From Odoribacteraceae bacterium (lineage in GTDB: Bacteria; Bacteroidota; Bacteroidia; Bacteroidales; Marinifilaceae), in NCBI GenBank assembly GCA_031276355.1, contig JAISNC010000009.1:1-50715 (forward strand): a stretch of DNA of 50,715 nt. The letters are read 5' to 3'. The notes below the pieces were generated by a model that did no database searches, was not told the DNA's origin, and saw only the letters and a program-made list of their open reading frames with translations. The stretch's first letter is position 1, and each line of letters opens with the position of its first letter. Positions 15,923 to 25,676 of the stretch are shown in pieces. The translations under genes and the position numbers were made by a program.

Positions 15923-15940
15923 GTGGTTGCGTTTAACGTG

Positions 15941-18900
15941 TTAGAACCTGGCGGAGATGGAGCAAGAGAACTTCCTCGCGAAGGGGTAGGATACTCCCCG
16001 CTCCTGTTTGATGGTGGAGAGCTGGAAGAGATCCTCGGCGTAGAGGCCGAACATGAGGTAGTCGAGGCGGAGGTTCTGCTTGAGCCAGCGCGTGTTGACA
16101 TCGTAGGCGAGGTTGACGGAGTTGAGGCGGAGGGTGTTCTCCCGCATGACGAAGCGGGAGGAGGCCTTCGTCTCGTTGAAGTCGTTGATTCTCTTGAAGG
16201 CGGCGCGGTCGCCCGGCTCCTCCCAGCGATCGTAGAGCGCCCGGCGGTCGAGGTTGGCCCAGGGATTCCTGATGTATTCTACCTTGTCGATCAGTGTCTG
16301 GTTGTAGACGTGGCCCCCGGCGCGGTAGGAGAAGATGACGTTGAGGGTGATGTCTTTCCAGCGGAACATGGAGCGCAGGTTGCCCCACGCCTTCGGCTCC
16401 TTGATGCCGCAGGGGACTTTGTCGGCGGCGTTCCACGTGTAGGTACGCTTCCCCTCCTTGTCGAGGTATAGCTCGTCGCCGGTGGCGGGGTCGATGCCGA
16501 GGGAGCGGACGACGAAGATCGTGTTCATCGATTGCCCCTCCTCGTAGAGGAAGCTGGGGTTGCTGCCGGTGTCTGTCATCAGCATCGAGTTGAGGAACTC
16601 CAGCGAGTTGGAGATTTTCATGATCTTGTTGGCGTTGTGCACGAGGTTACCGCCGACCGACCAGGTGATGCCCCGCTCCGCGTCCCTCACGATAAACGCG
16701 TTGACATCCATCTCGATGCCCCGGTTGCGCACCTCCCCGATGTTCGCCTTGTAGCTCGAGAAACCGCCGGCGGTGGGGAGGTTAACGTCCGTGAGCAGGG
16801 CTTCGGTCAGTTTGTTGTAGTAGTCCGCGTTCACGCGCAGCCTGCCGCCGAAGAGTAGCATCTCCAGCCCCACGTTCGTTTGAAAGGTCTTTTGCCACGT
16901 CAAGTCGGGATTGCCCAGGCCGATCATGTAGGCACCGTTCCAGAACTTGTAGGTCTCCGCGCCGAAGTAGCGGTAGGTGGTGAGCGCCTGGTAGGCGCTG
17001 AAGTTCTGCGACCCCGTTGTCCCGTGAGAGAGGCGGAGGCGGAGGTTGTTGATGATGCGGGAGTTTGCCAGGAACTTCTCGTGGTGCGCGTTCCAGCCCA
17101 GGCCGGCCGACCAGAAGGGGGCGGCGCGATCGTTGCTCCCGAACTTGGAAGATCCCTCGACCTTCCCGGAAAAATCGGCGAAGTAACGATGGTTGTAGGT
17201 GTAGTTGAGGTTGAGGATGGCCCCGACGCGGCGGGAGTGTTGTTCCGAACTGGCCGGTTTGCCGCGGGCGTAGGCGCTGGCCATGCCGAGGTTTCCCTTG
17301 TTGATGGCCGAGAAGCCCTGGCCGGCGACGGTGTAGGTCTCCTGCGCGTCCTCGGCGATGTTGTAACTGAACCCGCCGTAGAGCTGGTGTTTGTCGGCGA
17401 TGGTCTTGTTGTAATTCAGGGTGATGTCCCCCTCGTAGGCGAAGAGGTAACCGGTGGCGTAGGTGTAGCTTCCTCGCAACTTGTAGTTCTCGCCGGAGTA
17501 GGCGCTGCTCTCGAAGCTGGTGTGGTCGCGGGAGAGGTACCTGTCGTCGCGGCTGTCCCGCTTGGTGACGCTGAAGCGTCCGCGGAGAAAGAGGTCGGGG
17601 GTGACGTGCCACTCGACGGCGAAATTCTCCTGCAACTCGAGGTAGCTACCGTCGTCCCGCGTGGGGAGGGTGGCGTTGTAGAGGGGATTGCCGACGATGC
17701 CGGGGCTGTTGCCCTCCGTCACCTCGTTGAGCATCTTCTTCACGTGGCCCTCGTCGTCATAAGGGGTGTAGAGGGGGCTGGCGGAGGCGTATTCCGAGAA
17801 ATTGCCGTAGGGGGAGTTGTAGTGCTTGTTGTAGGTGATCGTGAGGTCGTTCTGGAACTTGACCTGCTCGAGCGCATACTGGAAGAAGAGGTTGGCGGCG
17901 AAGGTGCCGCGCGACGACTCCTTCATGACCCCGGCGATGTAGTTGTACGAGGCGCTGCCGGCGTACGTGAAATGCTGGGCACCGCCGTCCACGCGGAGAC
18001 TGTGGCGGTTGCCCGTGCCTACGCAGATCGGGTACTTCAGCCAATAGGTGTCCACGCCGCGTTCCACCTCGATCTTCCGGAGGTCGTAGATCTCCTGCAG
18101 GCGCTGGTTGGTCATGTTGTATAGCGAGTAGTAGAGGTTGGCGGCGCGCTCGTACTCCAGTTTTTCGCGGGCGTTCATCAGGTTGTAAGAAGAGAAATCG
18201 GGGGCCTCGATGTTGAGCGTGCCCCGGTAGTTTACTCGCAGTTTCCCCTCCCGCGGTCGTTTCGATTGGATGACGACGATGCCGTTGGCTCCACGCGACC
18301 CGTAGAGGGCCGTTGCACTGGCATCCTTGAGTAGCGTGATGCTCTCCACCAGCTCCTGATCCATGTCCATGACCCGTTGCAGCGAGACCTCGAACCCGTC
18401 CAGCACGAAGAGCGGCAGGTTGGCCGTGCCCGCCACGCTGCTCTCTTCCTGCAAATCCCGCACGTTGATGTCCATGCTCGCGCGCCCGCGGATCGTGATG
18501 TCGGGCAGGTTGTTCGGGTCGGAACCTGCCATGATGTCCTCGATGATGTTGAAACTCGGGTCGATGTTGTGGATGGACGACAGCACGCTACGGTTGCCCG
18601 CCGCCTGCAGTTCCCCGGCCGTGATCGTCGTGGCGGCACCCGTGTAGCTCTCCCGTGATTTCGTGAAAATACCGGTCACCACCACGTCCGCGATCTCCTT
18701 GATCTCCTCCTCGAGCACGATCCGGAGGGGATCGTTCCCCACTTCCACCTCCCGGCTCTTCATCCCGATAAACGAGATGAGCAGCGTTGGTCGCTCCATC
18801 GCCGGCACCTCGAGGTCGAACGTCCCGTCAGCGCGTGTTGCCATGCCCGCGGACGTGCCCTTCACGCGGATGGTAGCGCCGACCACGGGCGTGCCGCGCG

Positions 18901-19303
18901 TGTCGACGACGACCCCGGTTATCTTTATTGTTCGCGGTTGAGCGACCGGCTCGTCCGCGGGCACGATGATGATTGTCCGGTCAACTACCCGGAACGTCAA
19001 CCCGGAATCTTTCAGACACAATTTTACTATCTCTTTTAACTCCATCCCGTCGCACCGGAGATCTACCGGTGAAAGCGATTTCACCTGTTCGTCGCGGTAG
19101 AGAAACGTGTACCCGCTCTCTGCCTTTAATGCCTTGGCCACCTCGCGGAACGAGGCGTTTTGCAGGTTTACACTTACTCTCGTCTCCTGGGCGTGTGCCG
19201 TGGCGTTGATTTGCCACGTGAAGGCCAGCAGGAGATACATCGTCAAGAGAATCTTTAATCGTCTTCTACGGGAGAAAAGACGCGGGTTCGTTGCTTTCTT
19301 CAT
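15941..19303 (-). CDS. SusC/RagA-family TonB-dependent transporter with STN signalling domain
   Basis: This is a 1120-residue outer-membrane transporter. A signal peptide ends near AHAQ (about 39). An STN domain (about 45-115) contains SFREVAKALKAESGYTFLYR. A carboxypeptidase-regulatory-like domain (about 130-200) starts ITGVVVDTRGTPVVGA. The plug contains SRGANGIVVIQSK, and a 22-strand-type barrel ends in ARF. STN domains of this kind touch a FecR anti-sigma factor in the periplasm, and here fecR and an ECF sigma gene lie directly upstream. Substrate capture would therefore release the sigma factor and raise expression of the locus. It pairs with the SusD encoded next. The transported compound is unknown. 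Confidence 0.93.
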   Translation of the reverse strand: MKKATNPRLFSRRRRLKILLTMYLLLAFTWQINATAHAQETRVSVNLQNASFREVAKALKAESGYTFLYRDEQVKSLSPVDLRCDGMELKEIVKLCLKDSGLTFRVVDRTIIIVPADEPVAQPRTIKITGVVVDTRGTPVVGATIRVKGTSAGMATRADGTFDLEVPAMERPTLLISFIGMKSREVEVGNDPLRIVLEEEIKEIADVVVTGIFTKSRESYTGAATTITAGELQAAGNRSVLSSIHNIDPSFNIIEDIMAGSDPNNLPDITIRGRASMDINVRDLQEESSVAGTANLPLFVLDGFEVSLQRVMDMDQELVESITLLKDASATALYGSRGANGIVVIQSKRPREGKLRVNYRGTLNIEAPDFSSYNLMNAREKLEYERAANLYYSLYNMTNQRLQEIYDLRKIEVERGVDTYWLKYPICVGTGNRHSLRVDGGAQHFTYAGSASYNYIAGVMKESSRGTFAANLFFQYALEQVKFQNDLTITYNKHYNSPYGNFSEYASASPLYTPYDDEGHVKKMLNEVTEGNSPGIVGNPLYNATLPTRDDGSYLELQENFAVEWHVTPDLFLRGRFSVTKRDSRDDRYLSRDHTSFESSAYSGENYKLRGSYTYATGYLFAYEGDITLNYNKTIADKHQLYGGFSYNIAEDAQETYTVAGQGFSAINKGNLGMASAYARGKPASSEQHSRRVGAILNLNYTYNHRYFADFSGKVEGSSKFGSNDRAAPFWSAGLGWNAHHEKFLANSRIINNLRLRLSHGTTGSQNFSAYQALTTYRYFGAETYKFWNGAYMIGLGNPDLTWQKTFQTNVGLEMLLFGGRLRVNADYYNKLTEALLTDVNLPTAGGFSSYKANIGEVRNRGIEMDVNAFIVRDAERGITWSVGGNLVHNANKIMKISNSLEFLNSMLMTDTGSNPSFLYEEGQSMNTIFVVRSLGIDPATGDELYLDKEGKRTYTWNAADKVPCGIKEPKAWGNLRSMFRWKDITLNVIFSYRAGGHVYNQTLIDKVEYIRNPWANLDRRALYDRWEEPGDRAAFKRINDFNETKASSRFVMRENTLRLNSVNLAYDVNTRWLKQNLRLDYLMFGLYAEDLFQLSTIKQERGVSYPFARKFSCSISARF

Positions 19304-19353
19304 AATTTGAGCGTTTATTTGTATTGGGTAATCCTAAATTTTTCACGCGTGGG

Positions 19354-20526
19354 CTACTCCGACGCGTTGGGCCGGGGGCCGCTTCGAGGGGGCGTGGCCT
19401 TTCCTATTTTTCGTATGGTGATCGTGTCGCCGGTGACCGTGAAACTCGTGTCGCCGGTCATCTCCAGCATCCGGATCACCGTGTTGAAGTCCCCGTAGCG
19501 TTTCACGATGCCGGAGAAGGAGATCTCCTTCAATCCTGGATCCTCGAAGAGCACGTTGACCTTGTACCAGCGGGAGATATCGCGCATCACCTCCTCCAGG
19601 CGGCTCCGGTCGAACGCGAAGTAGCCATCTTTCCAGCCGGTGTATAACTCCACGTCCACTTCCCGTTTGTTCAAGCGACCGGCCCGGTCGACGATTCCCT
19701 GCTCGCCGGCCCGCAGGAGCACGCTCCCGGTGGGCGAGGAGAAGGTCACGGATCCTTTGACTAAGGTGGTTCGCGCGTCGCTCTCGTCGGTATAGGCGCG
19801 GACATTGAAGCTGGTGCCCAGTACCTCGATGACCGATCCTTCCAACTCCACGCGGAAGGGGGAGGTGGTGTCCCGTGCCACCTCGAAATAGGCCTCGCCC
19901 GAGAAACTCACCCGTCGTTCCGTCGCGTCAAAGACCGCGGGGAAACGCAGCCGGGATTCCGAGTTCAGGAAAACGCTTGTCCCGTCGGGCAACGTGACGG
20001 TGTATTCGCCCCCGCGGGGCGTACGGAGTTCGTTATAGGTGGGCACGGTGGGGGAGATGTCCGCCACGGCGCGAGCGGAGGTGGCGAGTAATTCGCTCAC
20101 GCGGGACTCTTTGTCTAAGCGAAGTACCGTGCCGTCAGGCAGGAGCAACTCGGCTTTTGACTCTCCCGGGACGATCGTCGCGACCGGCAGCAACGCCTCT
20201 CGTTCTCCCGTCAACCAGTAGATGCCACCGCATGCCAGTAGCAACGCGGCGGCCACGGTAGATACCCGGCGAAAGATCCTCCCGCGCTTTCTGGCGAGGT
20301 GCCGCGCGTGGATGGCCAGCCAGGTGGCCACGTGGTCGATCTCTTTCTCTTGTTCGAGCTTGTTGGCCAGAAATTCCCGGCTCATGATTTTCCGGTATAA
20401 CGCGCGATGCCGCGCGTCGGCCGCTTGCCAGGTTTCCAGCTCTTCTCTCTCCTGGTTTGTGATCAATCCCTTCCACTGTTTAACCAGCAACCGGGCGATT
20501 TTCGAGTATTTTTCCAATGTCTCCAA
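19354..20526 (-). CDS. FecR-family anti-sigma factor
   Basis: This is a 390-residue inner-membrane anti-sigma factor. The N-terminal cytoplasmic part (about 1-85) binds the ECF sigma factor. One membrane segment (about 88-106, VSTVAAALLLACGGIYWL) is followed by a periplasmic FecR domain with TPRGGEYTVTLPDGTSVFLN and a C-terminal DUF4974-like domain (FDRSRLEEVMRDISRWY). It lies between the ECF sigma gene and the STN-type SusC, as expected for cell-surface signalling. The reading frame has no ATG near its 5' end. An in-frame stop lies four codons upstream of TTG 20526, so translation must start at TTG or the nearby ATT. Confidence 0.92.
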   Translation of the reverse strand: METLEKYSKIARLLVKQWKGLITNQEREELETWQAADARHRALYRKIMSREFLANKLEQEKEIDHVATWLAIHARHLARKRGRIFRRVSTVAAALLLACGGIYWLTGEREALLPVATIVPGESKAELLLPDGTVLRLDKESRVSELLATSARAVADISPTVPTYNELRTPRGGEYTVTLPDGTSVFLNSESRLRFPAVFDATERRVSFSGEAYFEVARDTTSPFRVELEGSVIEVLGTSFNVRAYTDESDARTTLVKGSVTFSSPTGSVLLRAGEQGIVDRAGRLNKREVDVELYTGWKDGYFAFDRSRLEEVMRDISRWYKVNVLFEDPGLKEISFSGIVKRYGDFNTVIRMLEMTGDTSFTVTGDTITIRKIGKATPPRSGPRPNASE

Positions 20527-20589
20527 TGTGTAAATTTATATCTATAACACGAGGAGAGGAAAAAAGGAGTAAATGAACGGGAGAAAAAA

Positions 20590-21171
20590 TCAAGAAAAAA
20601 ATTTCAGTACCCGTAGCCAGTACCCGCCCGTGTAGAGGACGAGTAATCCCAGTTTTCTTCTCAGGATTTGTCGGGCGATCTGTTTCTGTTTCTTGACCGT
20701 GCTGATCGCGAGGTTAAGCCGGGCGGCGATTTCGTGGGCCTTGTGTCCCTGTAGGCCGAGGGATAGGATCGCGCGGCAGGCCGGGGGTAACTCCTCGATG
20801 GATTCCATCAGCAAGCGAAAGGTCTCTTCTTCGATGAAGCCGCCGATCTCCTCTTCGTCCCACGCTTCCATGTACTGTTTGGCCCGTTCGACACGCGTTT
20901 TTTCGTTCCGGATGTGGTTCAGGCAGCGGTGTCGCACCATCTGGTAGATGTACGCGGGGAGATCTTCTAACCGGGACAAACGCTCGTGATCCTCCCACAG
21001 GCGGACGAAGACGTCTTGTACCAGATCCTCGGCCGTATCAGGCATCACGTACCGGCGGGCAAAAGAGATCAACGAAGCATAGTAGCGTATGAAAAGATCC
21101 TGGATCTTGGCCGAGGGATCGTTCTCTCGCGTATGCTTCCCGTTTGCCGGCGGTGTACTCTTCTCTTCCAT
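20590..21171 (-). CDS. ECF-family sigma factor of the SusCD locus
   Basis: This is a 193-residue ECF sigma factor. Region 2 contains QDLFIRYYASLISFARRYV, then AEDLVQDVFVRLWEDHE and LPAYIYQMVRHRCLNHIR. Region 4 contains ELPPACRAILSLGLQG and the helix-turn-helix AHEIAARLNLAISTVKKQ. Together with the FecR gene 63 bases downstream and the STN-SusC, it forms a FecI-FecR-type signalling cascade, which probably autoregulates the cluster. The C-terminus ends with a hydrophobic stretch (LLVLYTGGYWLRVLKFF), which is common in Bacteroidetes FecI homologues. Confidence 0.92.
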   Translation of the reverse strand: MEEKSTPPANGKHTRENDPSAKIQDLFIRYYASLISFARRYVMPDTAEDLVQDVFVRLWEDHERLSRLEDLPAYIYQMVRHRCLNHIRNEKTRVERAKQYMEAWDEEEIGGFIEEETFRLLMESIEELPPACRAILSLGLQGHKAHEIAARLNLAISTVKKQKQIARQILRRKLGLLVLYTGGYWLRVLKFFS

Positions 21172-21961
21172 CAGACATGAATGTGAAAAAATCGGAACAA
21201 TAGTAATTCATTTCGTCGAGAAATCATCATCGGGCGACAAAAAAGTAATAAACCCGACTCTTGGATAAACCCGGTATCTCATTTTTCACTAACATGCCTA
21301 TCTCTCTTACGCGACAAAATGGCAAATCATTATTGAAAACTGTTTGGGGCTGTCTCAAAAGCCTCGAATGGATGTCGTTGGTAGAGCGGATCTCAAATCA
21401 ATTCAGTGATTTACTGACAGCTGACTTACTTTCTGGATCGCGAACCGTGAGGAACGAGCGGGAAGCAATGACGAAATCTGACTTTTGAAATAGTTGGCCG
21501 CTAAACACAGACTATCGTTGTTTTAATCTATTATATAATTGATGATCAGGTTTTATGATTTCAATTTTCAAAAGTAAGCCCACGGACAAAATTCCAGCAC
21601 AAAATCAATCAAAAGTCAAGAAAGATACTTAACTCTGGGCCCATAAAGATAGTTTCTTTAGAAAAGTTGCATTTGATACTTGAATCTGTCCCGCGGTTTT
21701 TTTCGGGCAAAAGATTGCAGGAGTGCTATTAAATCCGCACCTTCGCGAGGCAGATATATCGTCATATAATGAGTCGTAATTATTTAATAACAAGGATGAA
21801 GATAGTGAACCTTCTCTCTCCTCTTTCCGGTAGCCTGTATATCGTGGCAGAGCGGCCTGCCCGTGGTGCCGGGGTACGAATGTGCCTGCCGGCACGCGTG
21901 TTTTCTTGTTGATATTCGCCCTACCGGGGGCACGTTACACTAAATTTTTTAAATTATTTCC
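21172..21961. other. AT-rich intergenic region, possible insertion-sequence scar
   Basis: About 790 bases lie between the divergent sigma gene and metX. It is AT-richer than its flanks. GGGGCTGTCTCAAAA at 21346-21360 resembles a terminal inverted repeat of IS1182-like elements as I remember them, but I found no matching second end and no transposase. Short open frames here resemble nothing known. I looked for a methionine- or SAM-type riboswitch before metX and did not see one. Confidence 0.35.
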
Positions 21962-22984
21962 ATGGAGATACAATATTATCACGATCTGAATCCATTTCCG
22001 TTAGAAGGAGGAGGCTGTTTACCGGGGGTAACGATCGCCTATCACACCTACGGCACGCTCTCGCCGGCCGCGGACAACGTGATATGGGTCTGTCACGCCC
22101 TCACGGCCAACTCGGACGTGGCACAATGGTGGCCGCACACGGTGGAGGAGGGAAAATTCCTTGATCCCGGCCGTTATTTCGTGATCTGCGCGAACATCCT
22201 CGGATCGCACTATGGGACGACGGGGCCGTTGAGCGTGAATCCTTTGACGGGTTCACCCTGGTACGCTACCTTCCCGGAAGTCACCGTGAGGGACATGGTG
22301 CGGTGCCATAAGTTACTGGCCGATCACCTCGGTATTCGCCGGGTAAAGTTGCTGATCGGTAGCTCTATCGGCGGTTTCCAGTGCCTCGAGTTTGGCGTGA
22401 TCTACCCCGGTTTTGCCCGGAATATCGCCTTGATCGCCACCGCGGTGCAGGCCCAGCCTTGGGCGATTGCCTTGAACGAGTCGCAGCGCATGGCCATCGA
22501 GTTGGATCCCACTTTCGGCGACGATGACCCGGTGGCCGGTGCCCGGGGAATGGCCGTGGCCCGCTCCATCGCCCTGTTGAGCTACCGCGGGCAGCAAGCT
22601 TATGATAAGACGCAGGCTGACGAAGAGCGAGGGAAGAAACTCTCCGGGTACCGGGTGGCGAGCTACCAGCGCTACCAGGGCGAGAAGTTGTGCCGGCGAT
22701 TCAACGCTTACTCCTACCACCGGTTGACGCGGGCGATCGACTCCCACGACATCGCGCGCGGGCGCGGGAGCGTGGCGGCGGTGTTGGCGGGCATCGAGAG
22801 CCGTTGTCTGGTCGTTTGTATCAGTTCCGATATTCTTTTTCCGGTCTCGGCCCACCAGGTCATGCGTCGCCACATCCCCCGTCACGAGTACGTCGTCATT
22901 GATTCCGACTTCGCGCATGACGGCTTCTTGATAGAACATGAAAAACTGAATAATATCATTCTAAAATTCTTGGAAAATGAGTAA
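21962..22984 (+). CDS. metX: Homoserine O-acetyltransferase
   Basis: MetX acetylates homoserine for methionine synthesis by direct sulfhydrylation. This 340-residue alpha/beta-hydrolase-fold protein has the conserved opening IAYHTYGTLSPAADNVIWVCHALTANS and GSHYGTTGP. The nucleophile elbow is GSSIGG with Ser135. The catalytic Asp is in SSDILFP and the His in AHDGFL (about residue 319). It overlaps the start of hom by 8 bases, so the two are translationally coupled. The acetyl-homoserine product would accept sulfide made by the cysDNH pathway elsewhere in this window. Succinyltransferase activity is known in some MetX relatives and cannot be excluded. Confidence 0.92.
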   Translation: MEIQYYHDLNPFPLEGGGCLPGVTIAYHTYGTLSPAADNVIWVCHALTANSDVAQWWPHTVEEGKFLDPGRYFVICANILGSHYGTTGPLSVNPLTGSPWYATFPEVTVRDMVRCHKLLADHLGIRRVKLLIGSSIGGFQCLEFGVIYPGFARNIALIATAVQAQPWAIALNESQRMAIELDPTFGDDDPVAGARGMAVARSIALLSYRGQQAYDKTQADEERGKKLSGYRVASYQRYQGEKLCRRFNAYSYHRLTRAIDSHDIARGRGSVAAVLAGIESRCLVVCISSDILFPVSAHQVMRRHIPRHEYVVIDSDFAHDGFLIEHEKLNNIILKFLENE

Positions 22985-24164
22985 AATAACTATTGGACTT
23001 TTTGGTTTCGGCGTTGTCGGGGAGGGACTATGTAACGTGTTGGCGAAGGTACAGATGCGAGAGGCCGTCGTGAAGAAAATATGCATCCGGGACAGCACCA
23101 AGCCGCGTACACTCCCGCTTGAGCTTTTTACCGACAAGGCGGACGATATCCTGGACGACCCGGAGATTAACCTGGTGGTCGAGTTGATTGATGATGCCGA
23201 CGCGGCCTACCACATTGTCAAACGCGCCCTCATGAACGGCATCCCGGTGGTCTCCGGCAACAAAAAGATGCTGGCGTATCACCTCGAGGAGTTGATCGCG
23301 CTCCAGGAGGCGCACGACGTGGCGTTGTTGTACGATGCCTCGGCGTGCGGCAGTATTCCCGTGATACGGAACTTAGAGGAGTATTACGATAATGATTTGC
23401 TGATTTCCGTGAAGGGGATCTTGAACGGCTCCTCGAACTTCATCCTTTCGAAGATCTTCAACGAGAACATGGAGTACGGCGAGGCGCTGCGACGCGCGCA
23501 AGAGTTGGGCTTCGCCGAGAGCGACCCGACGTTTGACGTGGAGGGGTATGACTCGCTTTTCAAGCTCGTGATCATCACGATGCACGCTTTCGGGACGTAC
23601 GTTCATCCCGACAAGTTGCTGACGTTCGGGATCAGCAAACTCGGCGCGGCCGATATTCGCTATGCCCGGGAGAAGGGGGTACGCGTCAAGTTAGTGGCGG
23701 AGGTCGTCAAGTTAGGCCCGGATAAATTCACGATGTTCGTGCTGCCACAGTTGATCACCAAGGATAAGTATATATACAGCGTCGAGGATGAGTTCAATGG
23801 CGTGGTTATCAAGGGTGAATGTTACGGGAAGCAGTTTATGTTCGGTAAAGGGGCGGGGGGATACCCGACCGGCTCTTCCGTCTTGAGCGATATCACGGCC
23901 CGGTTGCACGATTACCGCTACGAGTATAAGAAGCGGAACGGGACGATTCGTTTCTCGTACACGGACGATTGCACGTTCCGCCTTTACCTGCGTTACGCGC
24001 GGGAGGAGGATCTCTCGCTTTTCCCTTTCTCGGCGATCACCGAGCGTTACTGGAGCGACGATTACAAGTTTGTCATCGGTTACATCCGTCTTTCCGATCT
24101 GGTGCGTATCAAGGAGGAGATCGCGCGGAGAGACGTGTTCATCGCGGCCGCCCCCTTGAGTTGA
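22977..24164 (+). CDS. hom: Homoserine dehydrogenase
   Basis: This enzyme reduces aspartate semialdehyde to homoserine with NAD(P)H. It has 395 residues. The Rossmann motif GLFGFGVVGEGL is at the N-terminus. SGNKKMLA and the substrate region ASACGSIPVIRNLEEYY follow, then GILNGSSNFILS and ESDPTFDVEGYDSLFKL, all typical of Hom. There is no separate ACT domain of the usual type, and the C-terminal part (about 310-395) is short. The start overlaps metX by 8 bases, which puts two consecutive steps of methionine synthesis in one operon. A strong terminator follows. Confidence 0.92.
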   Translation: MSKITIGLFGFGVVGEGLCNVLAKVQMREAVVKKICIRDSTKPRTLPLELFTDKADDILDDPEINLVVELIDDADAAYHIVKRALMNGIPVVSGNKKMLAYHLEELIALQEAHDVALLYDASACGSIPVIRNLEEYYDNDLLISVKGILNGSSNFILSKIFNENMEYGEALRRAQELGFAESDPTFDVEGYDSLFKLVIITMHAFGTYVHPDKLLTFGISKLGAADIRYAREKGVRVKLVAEVVKLGPDKFTMFVLPQLITKDKYIYSVEDEFNGVVIKGECYGKQFMFGKGAGGYPTGSSVLSDITARLHDYRYEYKKRNGTIRFSYTDDCTFRLYLRYAREEDLSLFPFSAITERYWSDDYKFVIGYIRLSDLVRIKEEIARRDVFIAAAPLS

Positions 24165-24193
24165 CGGGGTGGTTTCTGCCCCCGCGTGCCCTT

Positions 24194-24233
24194 CCCCCGC
24201 GTGCCGTAGTTACGGCGTGGGGGATTATTTTTT
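24194..24233 (+). terminator. Rho-independent terminator of metX-hom
   Basis: CCCCC...GCCGTA (24194-24207) pairs with TACGGC...GGGGG (to 24223), followed by ATTATTTTTT. It lies 30 bases after the hom stop and overlaps the convergent trkH 3' end. Confidence 0.75.
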
Positions 24234-25673
24234 CCAGAAAGCCTTGGAGAAGAGCACCAGGACGGTGAAAACCTCTAAGCGTCCCACCAGCATCAGGGCC
24301 GAGAGAAAGAGTTTTGCCGCGTCGTGCAGGCCGGCATGGTTGGCCGCGGGGCCGATCGTCCCGAAGCCGGGGCCGGTGTTACTCATGGCCGAGATGACGG
24401 CGCTGCAGGCCGTCTCGATGTCGTCGGTGAAGCAGGCCATGACGAGGCTGGAGATGCCGAAGATGATCATGAAGAGGATGAAGAAACTCGTGACGCTGGT
24501 CATGATGCCGGGGTGAATCCCCTTGTTGTTATACTTCACGATGATGACCGCCCGCGGGTGCAGGATGCGTTTCATCTCTGCCAGGGAGTTCTTGAAGAGC
24601 AGGAGAATACGCACGCATTTCATGCCGCCGGAGGTGGAACCGGCACAGCCGCCGATAAAGAAAAGTATAAAAATGATGGCGCTCAAGAACGGGGGCCAGG
24701 AGAGGTAATCGTTCGTGGCGAATCCCGTGGAGGAGAGGATCGAGACGACCTGGAAAAGTGCGTCGCGGAAGAGGCGTTCGGGGGCATTCGTCCCGGAGTA
24801 GAAGAGACCCGTGGCGATGACAACGGTGGTGGTGAGGACGATGAACGTGTAGAGGCGAAACTCGTCGTCGCGGAACAGGCGGCGCTGGCGACCGAGGAAG
24901 AGGGCGTTCAGCAGCCCGAAATTTGTCCCGGCAAGAAACATGAAAAGGATGATGACGTAGTGGATGTAGGCCGAATCCCAGTGCCCGACGCTGGCTTGTT
25001 TCGTGGAGTAGCCCCCGGAGGACATGGTGGTGAGCGAGTGACAGAGGGCATCGAACCATCCCATCTCACCCACCACCAGCAAAAGCCCCTGGGCGACGGT
25101 CAGGGCGATATAAAGTATCCACATGTGGCGGGCGGTGGAGGTAAAGGTGGCGGAGAACTTGTCGTGCGTGGGACCGGTGACCTCGGCGACGTAGAGGTCG
25201 CGCCCCTCGATGCCCAATCCCGGGAGGATGGCGATGAAGAGGACGATGATCCCGATGCCTCCCAGCCATTGCGTGAGCGATCGCCAGAGCAACGTGGCGT
25301 GGGGCATGGCCTCGATGTCGTTGAGGATGGTCGATCCGGTGGTGGTGAACCCCGACATGGTTTCAAAGATGGCATCGATGGGGGAGTGGATCGTGTGGCC
25401 GAAAAGGTAGGGGAGGGCACCGAAGAGCGTGAAGGCGAGCCACGTGCAGGTGACGATAAAGTAACCGTCGCGTTTCGAGAGAACGCGATCGTCAACGCGT
25501 ACGGTATAGACGATCACGGTGCCGGCAACGAGGGTAAGCAGGAACGCGAGCAGGAATCCCGCCGCATCCCCCTCGTTGAAAAAAAACGCGACGAGGCAAC
25601 AGAGCAGCATGAACGCGCTCTCGACCCATAACAGGCGTCCCAAGATACTCGCTATGAAACGGAAATTGATCAT
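24225..25673 (-). CDS. trkH: Trk-type potassium uptake protein TrkH
   Basis: This is a 482-residue membrane channel with four M1-P-M2 repeats. Selectivity-filter-like loops are visible as FTTTGSTIL, MSSGGYSTK, SSTGFATND and SNTGPGFG, and KCVRILLLFKNSLAEMKR fits the TrkH cytoplasmic loop. It lies 3 bases downstream of trkA, so both subunits come from one transcript. TrkH forms the ion path and TrkA gates it by nucleotide binding. It converges with metX-hom. Confidence 0.93.
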   Translation of the reverse strand: MINFRFIASILGRLLWVESAFMLLCCLVAFFFNEGDAAGFLLAFLLTLVAGTVIVYTVRVDDRVLSKRDGYFIVTCTWLAFTLFGALPYLFGHTIHSPIDAIFETMSGFTTTGSTILNDIEAMPHATLLWRSLTQWLGGIGIIVLFIAILPGLGIEGRDLYVAEVTGPTHDKFSATFTSTARHMWILYIALTVAQGLLLVVGEMGWFDALCHSLTTMSSGGYSTKQASVGHWDSAYIHYVIILFMFLAGTNFGLLNALFLGRQRRLFRDDEFRLYTFIVLTTTVVIATGLFYSGTNAPERLFRDALFQVVSILSSTGFATNDYLSWPPFLSAIIFILFFIGGCAGSTSGGMKCVRILLLFKNSLAEMKRILHPRAVIIVKYNNKGIHPGIMTSVTSFFILFMIIFGISSLVMACFTDDIETACSAVISAMSNTGPGFGTIGPAANHAGLHDAAKLFLSALMLVGRLEVFTVLVLFSKAFWKK

Positions 25674-25676
25674 CGT

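Noticed and set aside
14558-16471. Open frame of about 637 codons on the plus strand
   Set aside because: It is antisense to susD and the susC 3' end, with the same low-complexity composition and no domain.
21629-21895. Minus-strand frame of 88 codons before metX
   Set aside because: There is no recognisable domain, no ribosome binding site, and the composition changes along it. It is probably chance.
21700-21961. SAM riboswitch before metX
   Set aside because: I looked for SAM-I and SAM-II conserved blocks and found none. The leader is short and AT-rich.
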